A stretch of DNA of 64,000 nucleotides from Setaria digitata (lineage: Eukaryota > Nematoda > Chromadorea > Rhabditida > Setariidae), in the NCBI GenBank assembly GCA_003640385.1, contig RCAB01000011.1, positions 1 to 64,000 on the forward strand, written 5' to 3'. The position numbers and the translations under genes are program-made. This document shows positions 51,300 through 63,977 of this stretch, in pieces (position 1 is the first letter of the stretch; each line of letters opens with the position of its first letter). The notes below the pieces were generated by a model, which was not told the origin of the DNA, searched no databases, and saw only the letters and a list, made by a program, of their open reading frames with translations.

Positions 51300-53420
51300 T
51301 CGTTGCTTGTGAAAAGTTTTAGCAGACTAAAAATATTCACCCATAACTGTCACATTAATAAAGGACTAAATCGAAATCAGCACACAGCAAATCCTATCCT
51401 ATACTTAACTTAGAAGGATTTGTTAATGTAAGTAGTCTTCTCAGTTTCTTGCTCCTGACAAATTAATTCCGCTATTCGGTAGTTCGGCTTCTTCTGGTGT
51501 GAGAGAGGATTAATTTATTAGGTAGACATAACATTAAAAAGCTTTTTGCTCGAGAATCTGAGGTGAAGCAGAGGTGAGAAGCGTGCTCAATTAACACTAA
51601 GTTCATCCGCAAGCTTGTTAGAAAGGTAGAAATAAATTAGTAATAATTATAACCAACTGACATGTGAGCAAAGAAGTAAATCTGTACGTGTACGTAAGGG
51701 AATTATAGACAGTACCTGTTATTTGGGAGACTTTCGTGCATGGCCATTCTTTGTTGGTGGAGTGGCTTGCCCAGTTTATTCTATTAACGAGCGAAACTGC
51801 AGCCTACTAAATATTACTGGGTAGTTTTGTCCGGAAAATTTCTTAGACAAGCTAGCCGCTGAATTGAGCACTAGTAGAATTAATTTCATTAGCTTGTACA
51901 AAAGATAAAAATCGTCCATGGCATAAGCTTTTCGTCAAAGAACAACCTACATTTCACTTTTGCAAGATTAAAGTAGCTGAATTGATTCACAAAAGATTCT
52001 CAAAACATCAAGAGGTCAAATCTGAGGAAGTTGAATAAAATTGGGGAACGAGCGAAGGTTACGGTTATACGCCGTATAGATCGTTGGAATGGATAATTTA
52101 ACTTTTCATTTGATGTCTGAAAATGAACTGATTTTTGAAAAATACCAGCCAATATGTGAGGTTTGACTTCTAAGCAAATTATCTAATTGAATCCTTCAAA
52201 TTGCACACGTAAATAACATTATCTTGAATTATGTGGACAGTGATTGATTGATATGGAGAAAAAAATCAATCTTCAACATCATTGTAGGAATAGCAGTGAA
52301 TTTATTTTCCGATATCTTCAGGAAAAAATTTTCTATAATAACTAGCAAATGGGAATAGCATCCGATGTTACAGTCAGTTAATATGAATGCTACCAAGCAT
52401 AATAAAAATTTGCCAGGTCAAGTTTAAAATAGCGAATAACAGATGCTACTTTTCGTTTTGACAAGTTTTAGCAAGAATAAGATATGATGAAAGTGGTATC
52501 GAGACAAAATGGCAATAATTTCTGTCACTTTATTTCTCAAAAAATGTACTGGAAAAAATATCTTCACAGTGAACGAAGAACGATCCTATCTTGATACAGA
52601 AGCCTTCATATATATCCAGAAATACAACAGGATAATAATGGGAAATTTAATTCTTGTTGTAGTACTACGAGTCTCGACAACCGAAAAAGCGGGAAAGTAG
52701 AGTCAATGTGCATTAAATTAAATATAACATTTGAGCATTGAAAGTGTCAATCATTCTTTCTTAATGTCTGCAAAGTATGACAAACTTCAAATAATACTTT
52801 GAAAAATATATATTGCCAAACTGCACTAAAACATTGAAAACCGAACCACGTACTGAGAACACTAAAAATCAATATTACTTGTTTTAATATAGGATAGATT
52901 AACAATAATTACTAAGAACATATTACTAACGTCTGAAGTTAGGCCATTAGTGGTTTCAGATATTCTGAATTTGATCACTCCTAGACCTTACGGAACACTG
53001 CTGCCATTTTATGTAATGGAAGAAACAAAGTACAAATAATTTTACACATTTGAACACTGAAATAAAACAAATCGAATGCATAATACGAGACCAACATTTA
53101 ACATGAGGCATGTGAACTTAAGGTACCAAAGTAAGAAATATAAAAAAGATAGAAGATGGCATAGCTGTTGCTAAATAAGCTATTTCTTTTAATATAGCCT
53201 CACTTACTTCTCGAACAGTGAACGAAAAAAATCACCAAGTACCACAGATGATTTCAAAATATGAGGAAGATTTGAAAAAAAAAAAAAAAAAGATGAAATG
53301 TTGTGTTTCACAGTTGATATCTGAAGAAGCTCATTTAAAGCTGAATGAATAGTCATGAAGACAAAAAAAAAAAAAGCCGTGGAAGGAAACACAACAAAAT
53401 TTTGGTCCTAATATTTGCCA
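51300..53420. other. Intergenic, no gene seen
   Basis: No exon with coding character apart from an ambiguous block just upstream (51096-51262, after a TTTCAG acceptor, open in more than one frame). A14-16 tracts lie near 53277-53291 and 53364-53375. The NASP 3' UTR probably covers the right end. Confidence 0.5.
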
Positions 53421-56333
53421 TTAGATTTGAGGCTTCACACAAGAATCGACTTCAGCACTCTCAAGACCGTCAACACTTTTTATCCTCTTTGGTTCTTCCC
53501 CTTGCGCATTTTCCGCTGGTCTTTTTGACTTTTTACGTACCAAATTACTGACATCATCAACGGGCATTTCTTTTACGGATGATTTAAGCGAATTTTCTTC
53601 ATCATCTTCTACGCTGATACTTTCCTAAAATACTTGGTTAAAACATGTCAGATATTAATTAGTACTTGCTAACAAAAAAAAGAAAAAAAAAAAAAAGAAG
53701 AAAAACTGTCTGGAAGAAGGGCAAGGAAAAAGTGATCGAAACTAAGGGAAGAAAGTAAGCAGGAAAAGTGTTAAGATGAAAAGTAAACAAATGAAATTGG
53801 CTATATTTTATTCCTCAGATCTTTGAATAACAAGTCGAAAAAAAGAAATCAGATGATCATCGCAAACTAAGCTTTAAATAAATTCCTAAAAACAAACAGG
53901 TTAATGCGTTAACAAAGCATAAATCCTGCTAATGGTAATAAACGGGACTCAATTTTACTAAACTCCTCGCATTTCCCAGAAAATCGTCAATTATTATTTA
54001 CTTTTATTAAACTCCTTGCGCTTTCCAAAGAATCGTCAATTTTTATTTGAATTTCTGGAAGCAGAGATTTCAATTCATCAATTTCCTCTTTAGTCTTCTC
54101 CAATTTTTCCTGACTTCCATGCAGTTCTGCTTCAAGTTTCGCTGCAATATGCGTAAAATAAAAGGAAATCTTCTGCTTTTATGGTCCCGATGATGTAACC
54201 AGATAAATTCTCCTCTCAATAAGAAACTTTCATGCATATTTATACGTTCTGTGAACCGTTATAAATGTGATTATCTAACCAATTTATCAGGTAGAGACAT
54301 AACTAGAGAATGAAAAGGGATTCAAACAAAGTGAGACTTGCCTAATCTCGTCTCCAGAATTTCTTTTGATTTTCTGAAAACTTTAGCAGCGTTTTCAAAA
54401 TCTTTGGCAAGATTATGAGTTCGTCCTTTCAAAAAATAAGCTTGTGCAATACGCCGATCATCTGCGTCAAAAATGCTTTCAGTAAGTACAATACATGTGT
54501 CAATATCATCAATCGCCTGCTTATAGTTCTCTGCATCAGTCGAACAATTAGCAAGATCCAGAAGGACTTCTACTTTCTTCTCCTTCCATCCTTCTTCTTC
54601 TAAATGTCTGAAAATATTGAATATTTAATTTAGAGCCCTGAATTTCAGTTGGAAAACTGGAAACATACAATACAGAATTGAATAAATTGAATAACGTCAC
54701 ATCGCCACTGAAATAATTCCCTTCTCATTTTCTACACAGATGATCTAAAACTAGTAAAAAAATAAGGATGAATTAAATAAAAAAGTTTGAAATCAACAAA
54801 ATATTAGATTTACCACGTATTATATTTGAGATAAAATGCAGAAAAAAAAAAAAAAAAAAAACTGTGCTTAAAAATGCGCTACATTATTTACTTGTCACAA
54901 ATGGTTCGCGCAACTTCCAAGTTCTCCCATGCTAACTGCAGATACTCAACATCTCCAGCATCATTAGATTCATTCCTCGCATCATCCTCCTCCGAAATTC
55001 CATCCTTGCTATCCTCATCCGATTTTCCATCTTCCTCGCCTTCTTTTTCAACATCAATTTTTCCTTGCTTCTTCTCTTCCACACTTTTATCTTCTTCTTC
55101 CTTTCGTTCAGTTTTGCTTTGATCTTCTTCATGATCTGTGGAATCATTTTCAATCTCTTCTTCACCTACAATGCAAAAATCAGTGGCAAAAAACGAACTG
55201 TAAATCAAACACTTTTTTTTCCATTTTTAATGGAACAACTTTTTTTCATACCATTTTTCGCACTTTCCACAGCCTCAATTGTTTTATACTCGCCGGCATC
55301 AAGATCAGTCTTCTTTTCCTTTCCTTTCTTAAAAGACGGCATTATATTTTTAAAAATAATCAAACAGCGCAGTAAACAATCATCTGTTGGCCATAAAAAT
55401 TAAGGTCAAGTCAAAAATTTTTTTTTTTTCAGAAGAATTTATTATCAAAAAAATCAATAAGCCGTAATTTCTAGCATATTTATATTTTTCACCATCGTTT
55501 TTCATTTGTTCTGAAGACATTTTATTGACAGTAAATGGAATTAAACTGGATTGAAAAAGGACAAATTTGAACTACAATAAAATTTCCATTTTCTACGATG
55601 CAAAAAAATGAAAAGAAAAACACGCATAAAAATGTACCTGACTTTCTTCTAGGATATTAAAGGAATCAATTCGACAATAAGGAACTTTTTCATTTAAGGC
55701 CTCGACATTTTCTTCCAAAGCAATTCCAACTTTTTCTGCAATCTCAATACTTCTTCTAGGACAAAAAGAGTATATTTAATTAAAAGTAGTATTTCGGAAA
55801 GCAGAAATTAAATTCTAAGGTCCAAAAATGGAAAATAACCAGTAAGTGATTCCATTTGCTCGACATTTTCATCTTTTTCACTGTTCTGCTTCTCAATTGT
55901 TTTGTCATCGGCAGTTGTAACACCTTGCAAAGCGTTTGAAAAAACACCATCTTCCATCCTAGCCAATTCAAGCAGCGTCCTCCCGTAATACAAATGGGGA
56001 TCAAATGTTGGTATGGCGAAATATCCATAAATATTAACACTAAAATTCTAAATACTACTTACCAATTACACCATTTCTTTTATAATGTTATTTGATCAGA
56101 ATTACTGCACGTAATTTTCAGAGCATAAACTAAACTAGGTACTAACAATTATAATTCTCAGCTTTCTAATTCTTCACTGTGATTAAAACTCATTAACGCT
56201 TTTTACGTGAAATTCAAGCAAGACTTACGAGAGTTCAGCAGCTTCACTAAGTTTTATCTCAGCTTCCTTAAATCTTCCCGACACATATGCTTGTTTTCCT
56301 TCGGCCAAAAGCGTTCGAAATTTTATAACATCG
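53421..56333 (-). CDS. nasp: NASP-type histone chaperone (first exon unresolved)
   Basis: Exons 5' to 3': [5' exon not found], 56229-56333, 55840-56039, 55638-55735, 55252-55327, 54892-55165, 54342-54607, 54002-54141, 53421-53624 (TAA). Phases close. The present part is about 454 residues. The first TPR reads FRTLLAEGKQAYVSGRFKEA; the second begins LYYGRTLLELARMEDGVFSN. An acidic Glu/Asp/Lys-rich segment (54.95-55.7 kb) interrupts it, as in the family. Then DVEYLQLAWENLEVARTICD, further TPR helices (QAYFLKGRTHNLAKDFENAA), a coiled-coil-like EKTKEEIDELKSLLPE and a basic nuclear signal (VRKKSKRP, EEPKRIK). NASP binds histone H3-H4 and buffers soluble histones in the nucleus. The 54342 donor is GC (AG|GCAAGT). 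The first resolved exon enters with one base (C), so an upstream exon ending in phase 2 must exist; MMAPISRNDEFGS (56592 leftward) is in the wrong phase. Confidence 0.88.
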
Positions 56334-57459
56334 CTAAAATGGATGCCATATCAGATTTCAGCCATGGAATCAAAATAACTGAAAAATATTCAGAGAAAAC
56401 AGAAAAAAAAAGTGAGAAAGAGTGATATTTTAAGGTTGAACTTTTCGAATTTCAGTCAATTTTTAAAAATACTTTAAAAAAGGGACAATTTAAACTGCGA
56501 ACTTATGCCGAGCAGAAGAAAATCAACTGACCCCTCCTTTCTTTCTTCGCTGCCAAATTCGTCGTTCCTTGAGATGGGAGCCATCATTTGTATCGTCGTA
56601 TCGTTTTATCGTTCTAAAGAAGCAAATGTCGTAATACACGGCAGTACGTCACCTGTCACCTCACCTCACTCCAGACACTGTCTACCACCTTTCCCTTCTT
56701 TCTCTACGATTATATTCGCGCCCCAATCTGTTTCACAGCCTCACGGCCATTATTATTTACTGATCCCTATCCTGGAGAGTTTGGGAATTGAAGAGTCAAG
56801 AGTTGAGCTACGTGGAGCTAATTGATTAGTTGAAGCAAGTCCAAAATTGGTATGGATTTTACATTTCATTCAAAAAAGATTCTTCAAGAAAAAAGTTGAT
56901 CCCGAATGTTGCAACATGGAACTTAAATTATTAAGACCAGCGAATCTTGAGGTGATACAGATAGGAGTGGGGAGGAGTATAGATGAAAGTGGGTATTAGG
57001 TGATTTTTCATAACCTTTGACTTTTGTCATCCTCAAGAAATAAACTTTAGTGTCAATCCCACAGCAGCTACTCACTAATGGATGTAATGAAGCTACCGCG
57101 ACGAGGAGATGTAAGAGTTTCAAACAATTATGAGAGTGAATGAGATTGAGTGTCACCGGATATATTCCAGTTGCTTTTGATGAAGAAATATGAAGTGTGC
57201 AAAGTGCTGAGAAAGTGCTTTACTGCCAAGACATTGTATCGGGGCGGAGAACGTGACATTGAAGATGGAATTTCTTTAGGCCTGAGTTAACCTAACCTTT
57301 TCCTGTTTCCTTTATCCTTAATTGGACCAGAAATATATTCACAAGTAGCTTTATTGGTAGTCTCGACAGAACTCGTTTCCAGTTTTAAGTTAGAGGTGGG
57401 ACTTTAAGGACAGTTTTTTTTTTTCCAGGAAATTGCTTTCTCAGGAAACCAATGGCAAC
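56334..57459. promoter_or_regulatory. Divergent NASP / TMEM42 intergenic region
   Basis: About 1.1 kb separates the first resolved NASP exon (minus) from the TMEM42 start (plus). It must hold the NASP 5' exon and may hold both promoters. A TTTTTTCCAG acceptor (ending 57428) 32 bases before the TMEM42 ATG fits trans-splicing or a 5' UTR intron. No TATA box is evident. Confidence 0.4.
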
Positions 57460-59086
57460 ATGAGAGAGGTAAGGTGTATTCGTGCAGGACCAAGTTATTA
57501 TGCTGTTGTTGCTGGTATATTTGCAGCTTTGTCGGCTATTTTAACGAAGCTGACTTTTAGCAGTGACTTGAATTTCGTAAGTTCAGATTTCAAAAATCTA
57601 AATAACCATATGGAAATTTAAATCTGGATAAAATCATTCTTTTTCCAGGAGCAGATTTAAACAATGTTTTGGAATAGTTTTATTTTTGTTCTCTCCCAGA
57701 TAATTAATAGGGAATGATTTATGTTTGGCAGTTGAAGTCTTCACACTTGAGATCAAGGCCTTTATTCAATGGAAAAAGTTGTTGAAACTTCTTGTCATTA
57801 GGACATTTTAAAATTCCTAAGAGGAAATAACTGTAACCAGTTTCAGATGCTGATTTTGATGGGTTTATCAGGATGTATCGGATGCAACATTACCATGTGG
57901 TGTGCATATACAAATGCTATGCGCTTATCTGCTTCTTCACTCAAAGTAAAATCTTTCCTATAATATTTCTTTAGCCGTTTTGTTCATTATTGAGATAAGT
58001 TAGAGATGTTTTCCCATCTTGTTCCGCAGATTTCATAAACCCCAAAGTACAGAACCATGGAACGAAACAGAAAAACTTTAGTACTACTTCGCTGCAAGTC
58101 TACTTGATTTAATGCTTATTGACTAAGGAGCATTTAAAATTTTTCTGGGTTAGTTACCTTTGGCTATGAGATCTTTCCTTGAATAGCACTGTGTTGATTT
58201 CAGATCTAGTACTCTTCTTTGGAGCCGAGAGGGCACTTTAACGTTTAAAGAAATTAGTCGTTATGAGCGGTATTACTATGTGATTATGCGTTATAATCTA
58301 AGCGAAAAAAATTCAAGAATTGAAGCGAATGTATTAGATTTTCATCTGCTCCCTATGTTTTGATGTCAAAGACTCATAGTCTGCTATTAAATGTACTTAC
58401 CTGTTTCAGGTTACGCTTATCAACACGGGTGTTAATTTCTTTTTGACCGTAAGTGTTATTTCCTTCGAACAGTAATCAGAAATTGAGGAGCTTGAAGTTT
58501 GACGGAACTGTGTTCATTTTAAAATGCTATGATTGTATTGTGAGCAAAGTATTGAGCTACAATGCTAAATAGACGGTCACAAAACCAACAATTAGTAAGT
58601 TTCGCAAAGCGAAGTCAGTAAATGAAAATGAATAAAATCACAGTGTATGAATTTTGTTTATTATGAATCTAAAATTGAACTGCTTTTTAGTATTTGTTTT
58701 CGTTATGCTTTCAGGGCATTGCAGGTAGGTTTTTGTTTCATGAATTACGAAGCTTATTTTGGTGGTTTGGTATATTTGTCGTTTTTTGCGGTATCTGTAT
58801 TGTACTTGTCTCCGACAATTTTGATTCTGTTCATGGTAAGTCGAAAAAAGTTTCTCATTAACAAGGTATGCTTAGCTTTGAGAATTATTAAGTTAGATTG
58901 AATGGGATAGTATGAAATGGAGTTGGAATCATAATATAAAGCTTAATTTACAATGTATGATGTAAAGTTATAAAAACACTATGTTGATCAGAAAAGGAAG
59001 CAAGAGTGGAGGAGTATTTTTCATATCTGAATATTTGTTGGTTCGAATGATTCCTTACTGCAGGGGATCTATTTATTATTCTTTAA
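57460..59086 (+). CDS. TMEM42: TMEM42-like EamA-type membrane protein
   Basis: Exons 57460-57576, 57847-57945, 58410-58448, 58715-58835 and a last exon that is ambiguous. The short choice is 59064-59086 (acceptor TTACTGCAG; stop TAA). The alternative is 59210-59343 after a stronger TTTTCAG, adding 44 residues. Up to exon 4 phases close. Four hydrophobic segments are visible: YYAVVAGIFAALSAILTKLTF, cited by its ends only here as YYAVVAGIFA...AILTKLTF; GLSGCIGCNITMWCAYTNAM; SLKVTLINTGVNFFLTGIAG; and LFWWFGIFVVFCGICIVLV. The order (AKLxF, small-residue TM with W, S-S-L-x-VT, GE/HE-L-WW-G-x-FxxCG) matches the half-size EamA protein TMEM42. The transport substrate of the family is not known to me. 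Confidence 0.8.
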
Positions 59087-59343
59087 ATAGGCAAATAATT
59101 TCCATACATTTTTTCAATTTCCCTCGGCGAAGTATTCTCTGATTTACTCTGAAATTAAAGTAATCGATAGATGTTTCAAAATTTTTTGGTAAGGAATTAC
59201 AATTTTCAGTGCAGTTCTCTTACTCAGTACTTAATTCATTAAATGCTACCTTTTCCGATTTAAAATTTAAAATAAAAACTTATTTGTTGATTTTTGCAAA
59301 AAATGCACTTTATTATTTTCAAGTTCTCATGCCTTCCCTCTAA

Positions 59344-61519
59344 AATATTTACTATTTACAAATCACAATAAGACTTATAAAGTTAGGTTGTGGCCCAACC
59401 TCAATTTTTTGTCTTGTAACTTAAAGCTACCTGGATTTCTGCTGTTTCAAATTTGCCATTTACAAATCTCCCCATTGCACAAGATATCATTGATGGCTAA
59501 AAAAAAATTTTTTTATTCTCTTTTTTGTTTTCTTTGCCTATGTTGTGTGTCTGAAACTTCACAAACCATTAAGAGATCTATTGATCTAATTCTCCACTGT
59601 TGTTATGGTTTGACGTTATAAACGATTTCTGCAGTTTTGTAAATGTGTTAATATTTTAGTGATATTCAGTGATTGTATAGTAACTTACAGCGGAATAAAC
59701 TGGGTCTTGTGGTTAAAAACTGATGATTAACTTTTTTTTAATTTAAGAGATTTTTTAATTTCTCATTTCCTAACGCAAGTTTTCAAGTCTTTCCGTTTCC
59801 GCTTTATAATTTGTCGTTACTTTAAATTTATATTCGGACAAGGTTCCGCAAAATCACAAGTAACAAGTAAAATTTTGGTAAATGCGTACATTTCTTTTTG
59901 GTCGACTGCCACTTGTCTGAAAAGCAAATGGAAAGGAGGTGAAAATTCAGCATAAATCATCATTCTCTTATTGATTTTGGATTTCGAACTTGAATCCCTG
60001 AAAGTTTATGCAGACTTGAAAATGCTCACGTCTTCTGATTCGTTTTTTGATGATTTGACGAACTTGTTATTAACGAAATGACCGCTTGTGGACGAAATCG
60101 TTTCCATCTAAACATTTACATAACAAATGTGAATTTCTAATCCTGGCATATTGAAAAAGATGTAGTCAAGGATTGCCGATGGACACAGATAATATGGTAT
60201 CTGTGACAACGGCAAATTTATGAATCAGAAATACCACATTTATGCATACAGGTAATATCTGGCTCGAATAGATTTGTGGGGAGATTCTTTGATTGCTTGG
60301 TTGCCGAGTCTCTTTTCCACCTTTTGTGTTAATTGGCGGTGGTCGACTCCCTGGATTCCAGATTTGTACATATGGTGCCGATGACTGGAAAAAGGCAAAA
60401 AGAAATTTCGAAGGCTGCAGTAAATGAAACAGGACTTGTCATTAAAATTGTTTGCATCTAGAAGTTCTTTCCTTTCTTAATGACATTTTATAGTTTCGAA
60501 TAAATTTCTTTATTGGGGTTTTCTACGAGCGAATGAAGGAGTATGGAAATGAAGTGAAATAGTACTGTCACTTACTTCAATTAGTGGCTTCTTTGGACTA
60601 TGTCTGTCTGAATTCTCATGATTAGATGCTTCACGTGCCGTGTACGTCTGCCTGGATTTCGAAGACTTAGAAAGGCAGAGACTTCCACCAAGTCACCATA
60701 AATGATAAAAACATTCCCGTTCTGTTTGAGGTGTTTTTGTTTCAGAACGCCCTTATATCTTAGTTTTTAATTTTATTCCGCCTTTGTTTCATGTCATTCA
60801 TAAGAAGTCAGCTTTGCGGATCGTATAGAATAACTTATGGCCTGAGATAATGGTATGGTGAGTATTGCTGAGATTTGTTCCTGTACCTGCTTTTATTTTA
60901 AAAAACGAACAACGTGCTAGGCCTTCCCCTGAAAGAGCATTTGATGACTATCTCGACATCAGCATTCGATTCCTTTGCAAGCATTTTTGCTTCATCGTGA
61001 AATCGTTTAAAAATTCGCTGCATTTGAATGTCAGTTCCACAAACTGTCTCGACCATAATAATGACATTTAAATAGACTATCTTTACTTTTTATTTCTCAT
61101 TCCCAGGCGACGAGAATTTGCATACTTTTATGCTTTCAGTTCCAAACCCAATATAAATCTGACAAAGTCCTAATGATAAATCCTGGAGGTCCTTAGATGA
61201 AAAAAAATTCTGACATTCATACTCTTCAAGTTAATAATCATAACTATTCCGTTTATGAAAAACAGACCCTTTCATCGTTCATGACAATTTAAAACTATTT
61301 TAGCATTAGAGAACGCCGCAACAAATAACGAACGACAAGGAATTAGATGTTGTATGAGCATAATTTAATATTTAAGTGATACATCGGGAAAAGAAACGGA
61401 CAAAGAGAAGAAAGAGTAGACAATAGTGTAAGAAATAGAGCAGGACAATTTAAGTATTAACCACTGACGAAGCAATAAAATAATTGTTCAGAAAAGTTGC
61501 ACGAAGCTAGAATCACTCA
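59344..61519. other. Intergenic, no firm gene
   Basis: AATAAA at 59694-59699 could end the TMEM42 transcript. A 42-codon ORF from ATG 59493 has a signal-like start (MAKKKFFYSLFCFLCLCCV) and an IKR site but no other support. The remainder shows no exon I trust. Confidence 0.5.
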
Positions 61520-61525
61520 TTTATT
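61520..61525 (-). promoter_or_regulatory. AATAAA poly(A) signal of the glucosyltransferase gene
   Basis: TTTATT on the plus strand, that is AATAAA on the coding strand, lies 53 bases past the stop codon at 61578, a normal distance for 3' end formation. Confidence 0.55.
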
Positions 61526-61577
61526 TGAGCACTATTCATTACAAATTGCTGATTAAAAATGGTGCAGAATGCAAATC

Positions 61578-63230
61578 TCAACGACTATTCACTTTTTTGG
61601 ACGACCGCGTTGGTGGTGCAATACGTCCACCCCAACGAAGCCGAAAATCGCCTCTTCGCCACCTGATATTTGGATTGAGCAGTGCGCGACACCAAGTTGG
61701 AAAAGACAGTAGTTCGCGATAAAACCAAATAAAAAGGAACTGTGCAAACGAAAAAGGCAATGGCCCGTTCTGAAACATGAACAAGGATGAAAACACATTA
61801 ATACGGATTTTTCTTCACAGAATTTTCAACAGTCAATAAAAAGAACATGTAAATCTAGTTGTCCAGTCGCTTTGAACTTTCTTTAATTTTCTCTAAGAAA
61901 AGGAATTTGTGAACATCAGTGGATTCAGTATGTTTACAGGAAACATCATAATTCAAAAATGTAACATGAAAAGCGAAACAGACCTGGATAACGTGAATTA
62001 AGGTGTAGTCGCATGAGATCCAGTAAATAAGATGAAAAATGAAGTAATAAAAGATATAAATTGATGAAGATGGGAAAAGAATCGAAATGGCACAACATCC
62101 AAGTATTCCGGACAGAAAACAATCTTGCAAAGGTTCAAATATTATCGTATGAGGCAGCATTGCTATACGCAATTTTATCCATCTAGAAATCAAATACTAT
62201 CAAAATAGGTTCAACAGTTTATCAAAGAACCATAAATGATAGCTACATTCATCTCGAAGAGGAAACTTAGTTTAAATAAGCATTCAAACTTTACCACTAA
62301 AACTAATTCAAATGGTTATGTTCACTAACATTGTGAAACTAGGAATTATTTAAATAATGAATCAAGTAGGTCTCTTTTGAAAATCTTAATACAAACCTGC
62401 ATATTCGTTCATGGAAACTGTTCGGATCAAGTCTTGCTGTATTTTGCATAGCAGGTAAACCAGAAATGGCAATTTTCCATCCTCTTAAAACAAGTTTTTG
62501 ACATTTAACTTTACATTTCGTGAAAGTCAATATTTGAAGTATTGGGTTAAAATGCTTAATAACTTTGATTTCTGGAATCAAAGATGCGCAGTAGAATATA
62601 TTATTCATGTTTTTTTCTTGTGAACGATAGTACAAATATGCTTTATACTTTGTATTGTACATTAGTGGTATCGCAATTATTTCTAAAATAAAAATTGCAA
62701 AAAGAGTACCTTTTGGCAAATGCAACACCGAAAAAATAATCCTCAGCAAGGTAATCACCGAAATTTTCCATACCACCAGCATCTTCTAAAGCGCATTTTC
62801 TTATCAGTGATGACATTCCTGTAGAACAAATGAAGCGCAGACAATTCCCAGCTAAGTAAATACGTGCATGCCCTGTACCAAAATATACCTAAAACAAAAT
62901 GAAAATAACTCAGCGTAATGAGGCCATTTTCCACTTCATTATTTTATCATTTTCCAAAAATTGCTAGTGCTCAAGCATGTGTAAATTAATGTACGATTTT
63001 TCCGATAAGAAAATAATGCAGCCTTAAAGGAAAGCGTTACTTTTTCAAGGTTAGCTCCGAAACCAGGTCTATCAGTGCAAAAAGGCATTTGTGTGACTAA
63101 TGCCACGTCATCGCTCATTGCATTCACCATATCCATCAAGGCATCCTCACGCACTAAAACAAATTATGAAATTTATTTCTCAATATTAAATGCTCTGATC
63201 CCTAAATTTAAAGTTCAACTAATAAAAATT

Positions 63231-63263
<33 letters not shown>

Positions 63264-63977
63264 CATACTGTAAATCCCGCTATCGCTAATCAAAATTAAT
63301 GGATATTTTGAGGCACGATATGCAGGCATCATATTGTCAATCTTTGGATTTAATCCCACATTGCCACCACCTAAGAAAAAACCACGAACCATACTTTCCA
63401 TTATGTTATGGTTTCATAAATTATCATAAAGATCATTACAATTAAAAAAAGGAAAACGAAATGAACTTAACACAAAAGAGGCTTGCATCAATATGTGGAT
63501 ATTTCAGCATTAGAGCTTCAACGACTTTCTGAGAGGGATCACTTGCATCATGCAAACAAAACAGTAATTCATACTGGAAATAAAATTTGTTCTCACCTTG
63601 TTTACTTTTTTTTTCAAACAAAAAATATTTAAGTATTTGCAACCTACATTCACAGCTTACTGCAGAGAAGTTCCTTAACCTAGAATTTCGAGAATTAAAG
63701 GTCTAGTTTAAATGGAAACTGGAATTATTGATATGTCAATTAACTGAATAGAACTTCTGGTTACGGAAAAGTGTACTTAGGCCATCTGAAATCCCTATAT
63801 TTATGATTAAACACGTATATCGTGACATCTAGAAAGTAACTTACACAATGATATTTTAATTTAAAAAAACTTTCAAGGTTAAAAAATAAATTTTCGTCAG
63901 TGCCAACTAGCGGTTTGATTATGGATACACCAACTGTATCGCTACTCATTGTTACCGGCCGATGCAAACGATATTTT
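61578..63977 (-). CDS. UGCG: Ceramide glucosyltransferase (partial, 5' end outside window)
   Basis: Exons 5' to 3': 63845-63977, 63474-63573, 63269-63370, 63041-63153, 62710-62888, 62397-62483, 61984-62182, 61578-61769 (TGA). All phases close, about 367 residues; the family is near 390-400, so only the N-terminal signal anchor is missing. It is a GT21 family enzyme transferring glucose from UDP-glucose to ceramide at the Golgi/ER cytosolic face. Visible motifs are [15 protein letters not shown], the D1 region [19 protein letters not shown] (D2), [45 protein letters not shown] (D3 Asp) and [16 protein letters not shown], giving the (R/Q)xxRW box. C-terminal membrane segments follow, ending [13 protein letters not shown]. 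elegans has three paralogues (cgt-1 to -3); I cannot say which matches. The first exon enters with one base of a split codon. Confidence 0.93.
63235..63263. repeat. A29 homopolymer next to a splice donor
   Basis: 29 consecutive A on the plus strand. On the coding strand of the glucosyltransferase gene this is T29 beginning directly after the donor GTATG (63268-63264) of the intron that follows exon 63269-63370. Confidence 0.95.

Noticed and set aside
54932..55165. Lys/Met-rich minus-strand ORF
   Set aside because: Out-of-frame shadow of the acidic NASP exon.
55305..55344. MPSFKKGKEKK as the NASP start
   Set aside because: The TPR-bearing exons lie upstream of it in the same transcript direction, and TTTTAAG before AAAGG serves as the acceptor in the right phase.
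59010..59060. GGTTCGAATGATTCC, a tRNA B-box-like string
   Set aside because: No matching A box or cloverleaf can be formed upstream.
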